This document shows, one piece after another, positions 45,430 through 54,548 of a stretch of DNA of 64,000 nucleotides. Origin of the DNA: Paenibacillus sp. ACRRY (GTDB taxonomy: Bacteria > Bacillota > Bacilli > Paenibacillales > Paenibacillaceae). Below the pieces are notes generated by a model that was not told the origin of the DNA, made no database searches, and saw nothing but the letters and a program-made list of their open reading frames with translations. Each line of letters begins with the position of its first letter. Position 1 is the first letter of the stretch. Where the stretch lies: positions 62,001-126,000 of the forward strand of contig NZ_JAKRNM010000005.1 in the NCBI RefSeq assembly GCF_022346995.1, given 5' to 3'. The translations under genes were made by a program, and so were the position numbers.

Positions 45430-45532
45430 TGCTGTATGTTCTGGAGATTCGGGTCCGCTGACGTTTCGGGATCTCTGGTGCAGTGTAAAAGTCATTTGAA
45501 TCAGTCAGATGAAACAGAAAGAGGTTGGGGAA

Positions 45533-46534
45533 ATGCAACGTAGAAGAGTGAGAATTGCCGGAACGGGGAAGTATCTGCCGGAGCGAAAAGTAACGGACGA
45601 GGAGCTGGATATCCGCTTGAATGTGGCGGCAGGCTGGGTCTCCAAAGCCACGGGCGTAGGTGTTCGCCATTATGCTTCCGGTCAGGAGACATCTTCGTTC
45701 ATGGGGGCGAGAGCAGCAGAAGCTGCGCTTGCCGACGCAGGACTGCAATTTGCCGACATCGACTGTCTGGTGTGCACCAGCGGTACGAAGGAGCAGCCTT
45801 TGCCAAGTACTGCGGTATTTATTCAACAAGCCATGGGAGAACAGGAATCAGGCATACCGGCATTTGATATGGATGCAACCTGTCTGAGTTTCCTAAACGG
45901 TCTGGACGTCATTTCCTATATGGTGGATGCGGGTCGTTATCGCCGGGTACTGCTCGTAGCAACGGAGATCGCTTCTGCAGGTTTGAATTGGTCGGATAAG
46001 GAGAGTGCGGCCCTCTTCGGCGATGGAGCCGCCGCGGTCATTATCGAACGTTCCGAAGAAGAGCAATCCTCCCGGATTGTGCATGCTTCCCTGAAAACGT
46101 ACAGTCGAGGGGCGAGATTCTCGGAAATTGCCGGTGGGGGGACACGGCTGCATGCCTCCAATTATGTGGCCGATCAGCCGGAGCCTTACCTTTTTCACAT
46201 GGATGGGCAGGCAATCTTCCGGATGGCTTCCAGGCTTCTTCCGGGGTTCATGGACGATATGCTGAAGACCTCCGGAAACCGGATGGAAGATTTTAAACTG
46301 GTCATTCCGCATCAGGGCAGTGCCATGGCCATGAGATTGATTCGCAAGAAATTGAATATTCCCGAAGACCGCTTTATGGACATTACACGAAACCATGGGA
46401 ATACCATTGCCGCATCCATTCCCATGGGACTGCATGAGGCGATCAAGCAGCAGCGTATCCGGCGAGGTGATCGGGTGCTCCTGATCGGAACGGCCGCTGG
46501 ATTGTCATTGGGAGGACTTATTTTTGATTACTAG
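45533..46534 (+). CDS. FabH-like beta-ketoacyl synthase III
   Basis: A 333-residue thiolase-fold condensing enzyme. The ATG at 45533 has GAGG upstream; the ATG at 45509 has no ribosome site. The catalytic triad is intact: Cys117 (DATCLSF), His260 (VIPHQGS) and Asn290 (RNHGN). The protein joins an acyl starter with an ACP- or CoA-linked extender. As head of a tightly overlapping operon with ligase-type genes and no other fatty-acid genes, it more likely makes a specialised acyl product than membrane lipid. Confidence 0.85.
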   Translation: MQRRRVRIAGTGKYLPERKVTDEELDIRLNVAAGWVSKATGVGVRHYASGQETSSFMGARAAEAALADAGLQFADIDCLVCTSGTKEQPLPSTAVFIQQAMGEQESGIPAFDMDATCLSFLNGLDVISYMVDAGRYRRVLLVATEIASAGLNWSDKESAALFGDGAAAVIIERSEEEQSSRIVHASLKTYSRGARFSEIAGGGTRLHASNYVADQPEPYLFHMDGQAIFRMASRLLPGFMDDMLKTSGNRMEDFKLVIPHQGSAMAMRLIRKKLNIPEDRFMDITRNHGNTIAASIPMGLHEAIKQQRIRRGDRVLLIGTAAGLSLGGLIFDY

Positions 46535-47744
46535 ATTAAGAGAATCCGATGATGCTTCCGCAATCCGAAGTGTGTTACTCACTGGGGGACGTGCTCCCGT
46601 TACGCTTGATCTGGCACGCATGCTTCGGCGCGCAGGTTATCGTGTGTATGTTGCGGAGAGTGCATCACGTCATCTGTGCAGACTGTCCAGAGTGGTGGAG
46701 CAATGCTTTGTTGTACCATCCCCGCGTCATGAAACAGCCGCATATCTGTCTGAACTGGAGCGGATCATTCAAGCATCGCAGATCGACCTGCTCATTCCGA
46801 TGTGTGAAGAGGTGTTCTACATTGCGCAGGGAGCAGAGAGCTTGCGTCCTTATTGCCATGTCCTTGTTTCTCCACTGGAGCAATTGCATAAGCTGCATCA
46901 CAAGTTTCGATTTATCCAGCTTGCGCAATCCATAGGCCTTGCAGTACCGGATACACGTCTGATTACCAGCCGGGAAGAATGGATTCATACACAATCTGTT
47001 CTGGACACGGAAGGGAAGTGGGTATGGAAGCCGGTATATTCCCGATTTGCCGCTAGAGTTCGCATGCCTGGCTCACGGAACGTTCCTCCGGGTGAGGAAG
47101 AAATATCATCCGCTCTCCCTTGGGTAGCTCAGGCTTACGTTCCTGGGCGAGCGTTGTGCACGTACAGCGTTGCGTATGAAGGGCGAATTGTGGCCCATAC
47201 CACGTATGACAGCCGCTATCGCACAGGCAGCGTGGGAGCCAGTGTCTATTTCGAACACGTGGAGCACGAGGGTACATATGAGTGGGCTCAACAATTTGTA
47301 GAGGCTACCGGATTTAGTGGTCAGATTGGTTTTGATTTTATTGAAGGGCCGGAGGGCCGAGTGGTTGCAATTGAGTGTAATCCCAGGGCTACGAGCGGAA
47401 TCCATCTCTTCTACCCGGGGGATGAATTCGTGCTTGCCATCGTTACGCCTGAGTCGCTCGCAAAGGAAGGTATCCTGATAACTCCCAAGCAGCACAGCAA
47501 GGCGATGCTCATGCTGCCTATGCTGGGTAGCGGATTGCAGCAGATTGGACGACCGGATCAGTGGCGAGCATGGATGACAGCCTGGCGAGGTACAAGAGAT
47601 GTCGTACACCTGCAAAATGATAGACGCCCCATGCTGGAACAAGCGGCCGTGGTGCTGTCCGCCTGGCGTCTTGCACGCAAATACAAGCTATCTCTGACTG
47701 AAGCATTGACTCACGACATAGAATGGAACGGTGAACAACCATGA
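46524..47744 (+). CDS. ATP-grasp ligase
   Basis: A 406-residue protein starting at TTG (46524), with GGGAGG 8 bases upstream; it overlaps the previous gene by 11 bases. The N-terminal Rossmann-like part begins VLLTGGRAPVTLDLARML. The ATP-grasp core includes KWVWKPVYSRFA, VAQAYVPGRALC and IGFDFIEGPEGRVVAIECNP, with Glu and Asn metal ligands. Such enzymes ligate a carboxylate to an amine or thiol through an acyl-phosphate. The substrate is unknown but is likely the product of the neighbouring synthase. Confidence 0.82.
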   Translation: MITRLRESDDASAIRSVLLTGGRAPVTLDLARMLRRAGYRVYVAESASRHLCRLSRVVEQCFVVPSPRHETAAYLSELERIIQASQIDLLIPMCEEVFYIAQGAESLRPYCHVLVSPLEQLHKLHHKFRFIQLAQSIGLAVPDTRLITSREEWIHTQSVLDTEGKWVWKPVYSRFAARVRMPGSRNVPPGEEEISSALPWVAQAYVPGRALCTYSVAYEGRIVAHTTYDSRYRTGSVGASVYFEHVEHEGTYEWAQQFVEATGFSGQIGFDFIEGPEGRVVAIECNPRATSGIHLFYPGDEFVLAIVTPESLAKEGILITPKQHSKAMLMLPMLGSGLQQIGRPDQWRAWMTAWRGTRDVVHLQNDRRPMLEQAAVVLSAWRLARKYKLSLTEALTHDIEWNGEQP

Positions 47745-48736
47745 ATAGAGCATTGGTTACAGGAGCAACAGGGTGTTTGGGCAGACATCTGGCTTTAAGG
47801 CTTGCGGAACAGGGCTGGCGAGTGACGGGGATGGGCCGAAAAAAAGAATACGGTGTTCAGCTGGAAGCCGAAGGTATCTATTTTTATCAAGGTGACCTAC
47901 GTGACAAGTCAGTTGCGGCTGAGGCATGTGCCAATCAGGATGTAGTCTTTCACTGTGCGGCGCTATCGTCGCCTTGGGGCAAATATCAGGACTTTTACAG
48001 CAGCAATGTGGAAGCGACGCAGCATCTGGTCGACGGTTGCAGGCGAGCGGGTGTACAGCGATTCATCCACGTATCAACGCCCAGCGTGTATTTTAATTAT
48101 ATACCCCGATATGACATTCATGAGGATGACCCTATGCCAGTCAAACCAGCGAATCATTATGCAGCGACCAAAAGAATGGCGGAGCAAGTGGTGCTTCGGG
48201 CCCATGCAAACGGACTTCCTTCCATCATGATTCGCCCGAGAGCCATCTTTGGCCCGTATGATCAGACGCTTTTCCCCAGAATCGTTGCAGCCAACCGTAA
48301 ATCAGGAGTGCCCATGATTGGGGGCGGCCACGCTGTCATTGATCTCACCTGTGTGGATAATGTCGTGGATGCACTGCTGTTATGCTGGAGTGCGCCGCCT
48401 GAAGCACTAGGGAGAGCATACAATATTTCCAATGGCGACCCGAGGCCGTTCCACGAACTAGTAAGTTATTTGTTTGAATTGCTTGAGATGCCGCTGCACC
48501 GCCGAAATATTCCCTACAGGGCAGCTTATGGAGCAGCATCGCTGCTGGAGGGTGTGCATCGTCTCCTGCCTCTACTAGGCGAACCGCAGCTAACCAGATA
48601 CACCGTGGGTTCGTTAGCCGTCCCGCAAACGCTGAATATTTATGACGCCCGAGAGCAAATAGGCTATACACCCCGAGTAACCATTGAAGAAGGCCTGCAG
48701 CAGTTTGCAGATTGGTGGAGGGCAGAATCATGCTGA
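47741..48736 (+). CDS. NAD-dependent epimerase/dehydratase (3-beta-HSD-like)
   Basis: A 331-residue extended SDR. TGATGCLGRH is the NAD motif, HVSTPSVYF holds the active-site Ser region, and YAATKRMAE carries the Tyr-Lys pair. Its ATG overlaps the ATP-grasp stop (ATGA). In OleD-type pathways a similar enzyme reduces a beta-keto acid made by a KAS III-like enzyme, which fits the first gene of this operon. Confidence 0.85.
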   Translation: MNRALVTGATGCLGRHLALRLAEQGWRVTGMGRKKEYGVQLEAEGIYFYQGDLRDKSVAAEACANQDVVFHCAALSSPWGKYQDFYSSNVEATQHLVDGCRRAGVQRFIHVSTPSVYFNYIPRYDIHEDDPMPVKPANHYAATKRMAEQVVLRAHANGLPSIMIRPRAIFGPYDQTLFPRIVAANRKSGVPMIGGGHAVIDLTCVDNVVDALLLCWSAPPEALGRAYNISNGDPRPFHELVSYLFELLEMPLHRRNIPYRAAYGAASLLEGVHRLLPLLGEPQLTRYTVGSLAVPQTLNIYDAREQIGYTPRVTIEEGLQQFADWWRAESC

Positions 48737-49590
48737 CAACAACGAAGGTAGAACTTCATCTGGGCGCGGCAGGCTTCTGTACCCATCCGGAGTTTCTGAC
48801 CATTCGGGGCGGAAGCTTACGGCCAGTGCCCTTTCCTGCGGGCTTTGCCTGTATTATTCATCCCGTGCATGGTCCGATGCTGCTGGACACGGGGTACAGC
48901 TCCCGTTTTTTCAAGGAGACGGCACATCTGCCGAATGCGCTGTATCGCCATATTACGCCTGTGGTGTATCGTGAAGAGGACAGTGCAGTACAATTTCTGG
49001 CTAGGTTAGGGTTAAAAGCATCTGATATTCGTTACATCATTCTCTCCCATTTTCACGGCGATCATATCGCAGGAGTGCGTGACTTCCCGGAGGCGCAGTT
49101 CATCTATCTGCCCCAGGCGTATGAGGCGGTGCGATCACTTGGCCCGTTGGCGGCTGTGAAATCCGGATTCTTATCCGGACTTTTGCCTGTAGATTTTGCA
49201 GACCGATCCTTGCCCGTGATGATACAGCCAAAGCGATGGACGAAGACGGGAGACGACTTCCCTTTTTCTGAAGTATACGATCTTTTCGGTGATGGCAGCC
49301 TGCTTGGTGTGGAGGTATCCGGTCATGCAGAAGGCATGATGGGCATCCTGCTCAGCACGGGGGAACAGGACTACTTCCTGTGTGCGGATACGGTGTGGTC
49401 CAGCCGGGCCTTCCGTGAACAGCGCAGACCGCATGTGCTCGCAGGCATGATTATGTCGGATCGATCCGAATATAGAATGAATTTCGATAAGCTTGTGCAG
49501 CTGCATCAGCAGTTTCCCGAGATTCGGATTGTACCCAGCCATTGCTTGGAAGCGCTGAATGCCTGGGGGACGGGAGGAAGTTACATATGA
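48730..49590 (+). CDS. Metallo-beta-lactamase-fold hydrolase
   Basis: A 286-residue protein. The ATG at 48730 follows GGTGGAGGG and overlaps the previous stop by 7 bases. The zinc motif HFHGDH is complete, with later SGHAEG and ADTVW blocks. It probably hydrolyses an ester, thioester or lactone made by the operon, but the substrate is not known. Confidence 0.85.
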   Translation: MLTTTKVELHLGAAGFCTHPEFLTIRGGSLRPVPFPAGFACIIHPVHGPMLLDTGYSSRFFKETAHLPNALYRHITPVVYREEDSAVQFLARLGLKASDIRYIILSHFHGDHIAGVRDFPEAQFIYLPQAYEAVRSLGPLAAVKSGFLSGLLPVDFADRSLPVMIQPKRWTKTGDDFPFSEVYDLFGDGSLLGVEVSGHAEGMMGILLSTGEQDYFLCADTVWSSRAFREQRRPHVLAGMIMSDRSEYRMNFDKLVQLHQQFPEIRIVPSHCLEALNAWGTGGSYI

Positions 49591-50903
49591 GTACCATGCG
49601 TATTGTCTATCATTATGCCTTGGCGCGTGGACTGCGAAAATGGAAATCACGTAAGGAGCTTGAACACTGGCAGGAACGTCAGATCCTCCGTCATATCGAG
49701 CGAGTTCGTGTACAGTCCCCGTTTTACCGAGAGTGGTGGGGAGATGCTGAAGCATCCGCCTGGAGAAGCTTTCCGATAATTGATAAAAAGATCATGATGC
49801 AGCATTTCGACCAGCTCAACACGGTCGGGATTTCGAAGAACGAGGCCATGACCCTTGCCGGAGAAAGTGAGGATACACGTGATTTCAAGCCGTCTGTTCA
49901 AGGTATTACGGTTGGTCTCTCCTCTGGGACATCGGGGAACCGGGGATTATTTCTTGTGAGTGAGCGGGAGCAAGATGCCTGGACGGGGACAGTGCTGGCC
50001 AAACTGCTGCCTGGAGGGCTGTGGAAGCCTGCCAAGATTGCCTTTTTCCTGCGGGCTAACAGTAATTTGTATGAATCGGTGCAGCGGGGCAAGCTGCAAT
50101 TCCAATATTTTGATCTGTTGGAACCCGTGCATACCTTGGTCGAGCGTATGGAAGAGTATCGTCCCACCGTGTGGGTAGCTCCTCCATCGATGCTTAGAAT
50201 GCTGGCCGATGCATATCAAGCGGGATCCCTGACGGCGACACCCGAGAAAATCATCTCTGTTGCCGAAGTTCTGGATCCACTCGATCACAAGGTGCTGGAG
50301 CGCGTCTTTGGTCAAACGATCCATCAAGTCTATCAGTGCACAGAGGGATTCCTGGGTGCGACCTGCCGTCTTGGCACACTGCATTTGAATGAAGATATTG
50401 TCCATATTGAAAAAGAGTTTATTGATCCCGCTTCCCGGCGATTTGTACCCATTATTACGGACTTCTCCAGGACATCACAGCCGATAATCCGGTACCGGCT
50501 AAATGACATTCTAACCGAGGCGGCCGCCCCATGTGATTGTGGCTCTCCCTTTACCGCCATAGATCGGATCGAAGGCCGCTGTGATGATACGCTTTACTTT
50601 TCACATCGTCATACCGGCGAGGAGGTACCTGTATTTCCGGACTTCATCACCCGTGCGGTCATTGCCGCTTCACCGGATCTGGAGCACTACCGGGTTGTTC
50701 AGCGCAGCGACGGATCGCTGGAAATCGCTCTTCGCCTTGGTGGAAATAGTGATGATCTCGAGTGGGTGAAGGGCGAAGTGCAGCGTCAACTACTGAAACT
50801 GGGAGAGCGGCTTGAGTGCACTGTACCACAGACGGATTACGTTCCGTATACATTCGAACCCGGAATGACCAAGCTGCGCAGAGTGGAGAGACAGCGTGGT
50901 TGA
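49587..50903 (+). CDS. Adenylate-forming enzyme (F390 synthetase/PaaK-like)
   Basis: A 438-residue protein, ATG at 49587 (GGGAGGAAG upstream, overlap ATGA). The AMP-binding signature GLSSGTSGNRGLF, the STEG-like YQCTEGFLG, and the IRYRLNDIL box match phenylacetate-CoA-ligase/coenzyme F390 synthetase relatives (TIGR02304 type). It should activate a carboxylate as acyl-AMP. There is no coenzyme F420 gene in view, so the F390 name describes similarity only. Confidence 0.83.
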   Translation: MSTMRIVYHYALARGLRKWKSRKELEHWQERQILRHIERVRVQSPFYREWWGDAEASAWRSFPIIDKKIMMQHFDQLNTVGISKNEAMTLAGESEDTRDFKPSVQGITVGLSSGTSGNRGLFLVSEREQDAWTGTVLAKLLPGGLWKPAKIAFFLRANSNLYESVQRGKLQFQYFDLLEPVHTLVERMEEYRPTVWVAPPSMLRMLADAYQAGSLTATPEKIISVAEVLDPLDHKVLERVFGQTIHQVYQCTEGFLGATCRLGTLHLNEDIVHIEKEFIDPASRRFVPIITDFSRTSQPIIRYRLNDILTEAAAPCDCGSPFTAIDRIEGRCDDTLYFSHRHTGEEVPVFPDFITRAVIAASPDLEHYRVVQRSDGSLEIALRLGGNSDDLEWVKGEVQRQLLKLGERLECTVPQTDYVPYTFEPGMTKLRRVERQRG

Positions 50904-51001
50904 ACTTGGACTTAAGCGAAGCGAATATTCCGCTATGTTCAGTCATGTGATGATAGAAAGGGAGAAGCGAATAGATTCATTGGAGGAAGGTGGACGGGGA
51001 G

Positions 51002-51859
51002 ATGGTACAGAACATTAAGGGAGAGACTGCACCTGTAGCGTTAATTACAGGCACCTCGAGTGGGTTCGGAATGCTTACTGCGATTACACTTGCCAAGCAG
51101 GGATACCGGGTTGCCGCAACCATGCGCGATCTGAGTCGGAATGAAGAATTAGTCCAGCTGGCAGAACAAGCAGGCATTACGGATCGATTGCATTATATGC
51201 GTCTGGATGTGACGGATTCGGATTCGGTACAGGCGGCTGTGGCGGCAGTGCTTCAGATGTATGGGCGAATTGACATGTTGGTGAACAATGCAGGGTTTGC
51301 TGTTGGTGGTTTCATTGAGGAAGTAACGATGGACAATTGGCGGCGGCAAATGGAGACGAATCTCTTCGGTCTCATTGCAATGACGCGTGCGGTTCTTCCT
51401 GTCATGCGTGAACAGAAGCGGGGACTCATCATCAATCTCTCCAGTGTGAGCGGTTTGTCGGGGTTCCCTGGCTATGCACCCTATGCTGCTTCCAAATTTG
51501 CTGTGGAAGGTTTCACCGAAAGTCTTCGGCATGAGATGGCTTCGTTTGGCGTAAAGGTAGTCCTGGTTGAGCCGGGAGCGTATCACACACCTATTTGGAA
51601 TAAAGGACTGGGTGAAATTCATCGCAATGATGACTCCCCTTATAAAGAAAAGCTGGATGCGGTGCTTCGTTACTCTGCACATGCGGGCCAGACTGCGCCC
51701 GATCCGCAGGAAGTGGCTGACCTGATCGCCCGCATTGCACGCATGCGTGCACCACGGCTCCGCTATGCACTCGGCAAAGGATCTCGTGTGCTCATTATTG
51801 GCAAAACGCTGCTTCCGTGGAAGTGGTTGGAGTGGATTATTGCGCGTGGTCTGAAATAG
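51002..51859 (+). CDS. Short-chain dehydrogenase/reductase
   Basis: A 285-residue classical SDR. The ATG at 51002 lies 11 bases after GGAGGAAGG. Motifs TGTSSGFG, NNAG, the Ser in NLSSVSG and the catalytic YAASK are intact. It starts about 100 bases after the adenylate-forming gene in the same direction and could belong to the same pathway, but this is not certain because the spacing breaks the coupling. Confidence 0.88.
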   Translation: MVQNIKGETAPVALITGTSSGFGMLTAITLAKQGYRVAATMRDLSRNEELVQLAEQAGITDRLHYMRLDVTDSDSVQAAVAAVLQMYGRIDMLVNNAGFAVGGFIEEVTMDNWRRQMETNLFGLIAMTRAVLPVMREQKRGLIINLSSVSGLSGFPGYAPYAASKFAVEGFTESLRHEMASFGVKVVLVEPGAYHTPIWNKGLGEIHRNDDSPYKEKLDAVLRYSAHAGQTAPDPQEVADLIARIARMRAPRLRYALGKGSRVLIIGKTLLPWKWLEWIIARGLK

Positions 51860-51896
51860 GGCAGACCTTATTAATTTTAGTCAGGAGGGCTTGAAC

Positions 51897-52019
51897 TTGT
51901 TTGAAGTCATCGTGATTGTATTGCTTTTAGTCGTTGTAGGACTGTTATTCCGGATCAACAGCAAGCTCCCTGAACGTGATTGGGTGAAGGAAGCGATGGA
52001 GCGAGACGTGTCGAAATAA
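51897..52019 (+). CDS. 40-residue single-pass membrane protein
   Basis: A small gene starting at TTG (51897), with AGGAGG 8 bases upstream, and ending at TAA (52017-52019). Residues 3-18 form one hydrophobic helix (VIVIVLLLVVVGLLF), followed by a charged tail RINSKLPERDWVKEAMERD. It lies 37 bases after the SDR and 20 bases before the PfpI gene. Good ribosome site and clear composition make it a plausible real small protein. Function unknown. Confidence 0.6.
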   Translation: MFEVIVIVLLLVVVGLLFRINSKLPERDWVKEAMERDVSK

Positions 52020-52039
52020 AAACATGGGAGGTTTTCACG

Positions 52040-52621
52040 TTGAAAATTGCTTTTGTTTTGTTTGATGGTTTAACTTTTCTTGATTTTGCAGGATTTTATG
52101 ATGTAATCAACCGGCTGAATTTCTTTGAACCAACCAAGGGCAGTACATGGGAAACTTGCGCGATGACCGATCAGGTCACGGACGAATCCGGACTAACGCT
52201 CCAAGTGGATCGAGTGAAACCGGACTTGGGTGAATACGATATGGTTTTTGTACCTGGTGGCATGGGTACGCGCAAACTTCGGTTCGATGAAGCTTTCGTG
52301 GGATGGCTGAAACAGGCGGAGAAGGTTCCGATGAAGGTGTCGGTATGTACGGGCTCTTTGCTGCTGGGTGCGGCTGGTTTTCTTTCTGGTAAGAAGGCAA
52401 CGACTCATCCTAATGTATATGATCTACTGCAGCCGTACGCAGATGAGGTCATCAAGACCCGGATTGTAAAGGACGGAAATGTCATTACGGCCGGTGGTGT
52501 CGCCACGTCGATTGATCTCGGAATTTATGTACTGGGATTGCTTGCCGGACAGGAGGCAGCCGAGAATGTGAAGCGGCAGATCGATTATCCTTACGAGATG
52601 CAAGGAGTGATCGAAGAATGA
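52040..52621 (+). CDS. DJ-1/PfpI-family protein
   Basis: A 193-residue protein. It starts at TTG (52040) with GGGAGG 8 bases upstream. VPGGMG, the nucleophile elbow VCTGSLLLGAAG with its Cys, and THPNVYD match the DJ-1/PfpI family, with closest resemblance to isonitrile-hydratase-like members. The reaction is not certain. The end overlaps the start of the next gene (ATGA). Confidence 0.85.
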   Translation: MKIAFVLFDGLTFLDFAGFYDVINRLNFFEPTKGSTWETCAMTDQVTDESGLTLQVDRVKPDLGEYDMVFVPGGMGTRKLRFDEAFVGWLKQAEKVPMKVSVCTGSLLLGAAGFLSGKKATTHPNVYDLLQPYADEVIKTRIVKDGNVITAGGVATSIDLGIYVLGLLAGQEAAENVKRQIDYPYEMQGVIEE

Positions 52622-53175
52622 GCGAAGATATCAAGCAGAGCCGGTTCATTATCCGTAATATCGGGCGCGAAGAAGCCGATCAATACTGGTCTTTGCGTCT
52701 GGAGGCACTGAAAAATCATCCGGAGTCCTTCGGAGCATCATACGAGTTGTCTGTTCAGCTTCCCATGAATGAAGTGCAGGATCGCATACATAATGAGCCT
52801 GATGATTACATTCTTGGAGCCTATACAGCAGAAGGAACAGAAGGAATACTGGCTGGAATGATGGGTTTCAAGAGAGAATACGGCATGAAACTCAGGCACA
52901 AGGGATTCATCTGGGGGGTATATGTGGCCCCGCAATATCGGGGGCATGGTCTTGCTTCAAGGCTGCTTCGAGAAGTATTGAAACGGGGAGAGACCTTGGA
53001 GGGCATCAGGCAAATTAATCTGAGCGTGGTTACGACAAATGAATCAGCCAGACGGTTATACGAAAAGTACGGATTCGAAACGTATGGCATAGAGAATTAT
53101 GCTCTTGAAGTTGGGGGACAAGGTTATGATGAAGCCCATATGACATACGTTTATCCAACTGTGAGTTCCATATGA
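52618..53175 (+). CDS. GNAT-family N-acetyltransferase
   Basis: A 185-residue acetyltransferase. The acetyl-CoA loop is in YVAPQYRGHGLASRLLREVL, followed by NLSVVTTNESARRLYEKYGF typical of GNAT motif B. The ATG overlaps the PfpI stop and its own stop overlaps the kinase-like start, so the three genes are translationally coupled. The substrate is unknown. Confidence 0.9.
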   Translation: MSEDIKQSRFIIRNIGREEADQYWSLRLEALKNHPESFGASYELSVQLPMNEVQDRIHNEPDDYILGAYTAEGTEGILAGMMGFKREYGMKLRHKGFIWGVYVAPQYRGHGLASRLLREVLKRGETLEGIRQINLSVVTTNESARRLYEKYGFETYGIENYALEVGGQGYDEAHMTYVYPTVSSI

Positions 53176-54071
53176 CAGAGGCGGTTCATCTGGAAGTAGA
53201 CTGGCATGCCTTCGTATTACAAGAGTCCCATTCTTTCGAATGGTTACGGCCACTGGGCAAGGTATTTCGCGTATTTGATCAGCAGGATTCCGGAAATCTG
53301 TCCTTTGGTATCATGCAGCAGGATGGAACAAGGCTCTTTGTAAAATATGCGGGAGCACGTACCATTCATGCGAGTACACTCAATAGTCCGCCAGAAGCCA
53401 TCCGAAGTTTGATGTCTTCTGTTTCAGTCTACGAGGATTTGAAGCATGACGCTTTGATTCAACTAAGAGACCACTTTGCAACGGAACGGGGTTATGTCTG
53501 TGTATTTGATTGGGTGGATGGTGAATGTCTGCATTCCCAGTGGTATTTTCCGGCTCCAGCGAAATATGAAGATCCCCGTTCACCGTATTATCGTTTTAGG
53601 CAACTCCCTATTCAGATGCAGATTCAGGCAATGGAGCAGATCCTAAGTTTTCATATTGAGGTGGAGCGAAAAGGGTATGTGGCTGTTGATTTCTACGATG
53701 GCAGCCTGATCTATGATTTTGAGCAAAATAGGATCAAAATTTGTGATATCGACCTGTATCAGAAGGGTTCGTTTACCAATACCATGGGACGCATGTGGGG
53801 TTCATCCCGCTTCATGTCTCCCGAGGAGTTTGAATTCGGTGCTTCCATCGACGGAGTAACCAATGTATTTAACATGGGTGCCACGGCATTCGTACTGCTT
53901 GGTGGAGAGAAGGACCGTTCATATGCCAAGTGGGACGCTGGAGAAGCTTTATATCAGGTTGTAATTCGAGCAGTAGATCCTGATCGGGCCCGTCGCTATG
54001 CATCCGTGATGGAACTCGGTGAAGCCTGGAAGCTGGCGGTAAGACAGGATGAATGTATTACTGGTGAATGA
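53172..54071 (+). CDS. Divergent Ser/Thr protein kinase-like protein
   Basis: A 299-residue protein kinase-fold protein. Lys58 (RLFVKYAG) fits the ATP-binding lysine, VAVDFYDGSLIYD (Asp173) the catalytic loop, CDIDLY (about 191-196) the DFG position, and SRFMSPEE the activation/APE segment. The HRD histidine is not present. There is no membrane segment. It may be active on a small molecule or protein, or be a pseudokinase. It is the end of a coupled PfpI-GNAT-kinase unit. Confidence 0.75.
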   Translation: MTEAVHLEVDWHAFVLQESHSFEWLRPLGKVFRVFDQQDSGNLSFGIMQQDGTRLFVKYAGARTIHASTLNSPPEAIRSLMSSVSVYEDLKHDALIQLRDHFATERGYVCVFDWVDGECLHSQWYFPAPAKYEDPRSPYYRFRQLPIQMQIQAMEQILSFHIEVERKGYVAVDFYDGSLIYDFEQNRIKICDIDLYQKGSFTNTMGRMWGSSRFMSPEEFEFGASIDGVTNVFNMGATAFVLLGGEKDRSYAKWDAGEALYQVVIRAVDPDRARRYASVMELGEAWKLAVRQDECITGE

Positions 54072-54181
54072 TGGATCAAAAAATTCAGTTCAGTATAATC
54101 CCCATTAGGAATTGCCAGTTTGCATTCGTATCTCCCTGGAATATACCGTATAATGGAAATTAATGAGGGAGGTGCAGCTCT

Positions 54182-54547
54182 TTGTGCAGATATGCCATGT
54201 CAGGACCATACAAAGACACATATGCCTGTTTCGACTGCCGCAAATCATTTAAGCAAACATCGAGACATGATCTCGTTCCTGAAGTGTATGAAAGGCTTGA
54301 ATTTAAATGCCCGCAGTGTGCGGCACCCATGGTTAGCATGGGACAAGATTTTAGAGCACCGAAGCAAAGTGATCTGAAACAATGGAAGAAGGTAGCGATT
54401 CTTTATCGCCACGGAATCACCTTCCATAGTTGTGGATGCGGGCCCGGATATCGTCCGGCCGAATTGCGGCAACTGCCCGAGTTCCTGGAAAAGTCTGTTC
54501 ATAAACGAAGTGAAGGCGAGCGGTTATTACTAAGGTTGGCTAAATAA
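54182..54547 (+). CDS. Small zinc-ribbon-like unknown protein
   Basis: A 121-residue protein starting at TTG (54182) with GAGGGAGG 9 bases upstream. It has CxxC pairs ACFDC and CPQC and a CGCGPGYRP motif, suggesting zinc binding. A TATAAT at 54149-54154 lies about 28 bases upstream. It is followed 1 base later by a GNAT gene. Function not known. Confidence 0.65.
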   Translation: MCRYAMSGPYKDTYACFDCRKSFKQTSRHDLVPEVYERLEFKCPQCAAPMVSMGQDFRAPKQSDLKQWKKVAILYRHGITFHSCGCGPGYRPAELRQLPEFLEKSVHKRSEGERLLLRLAK

Positions 54548-54548
54548 T

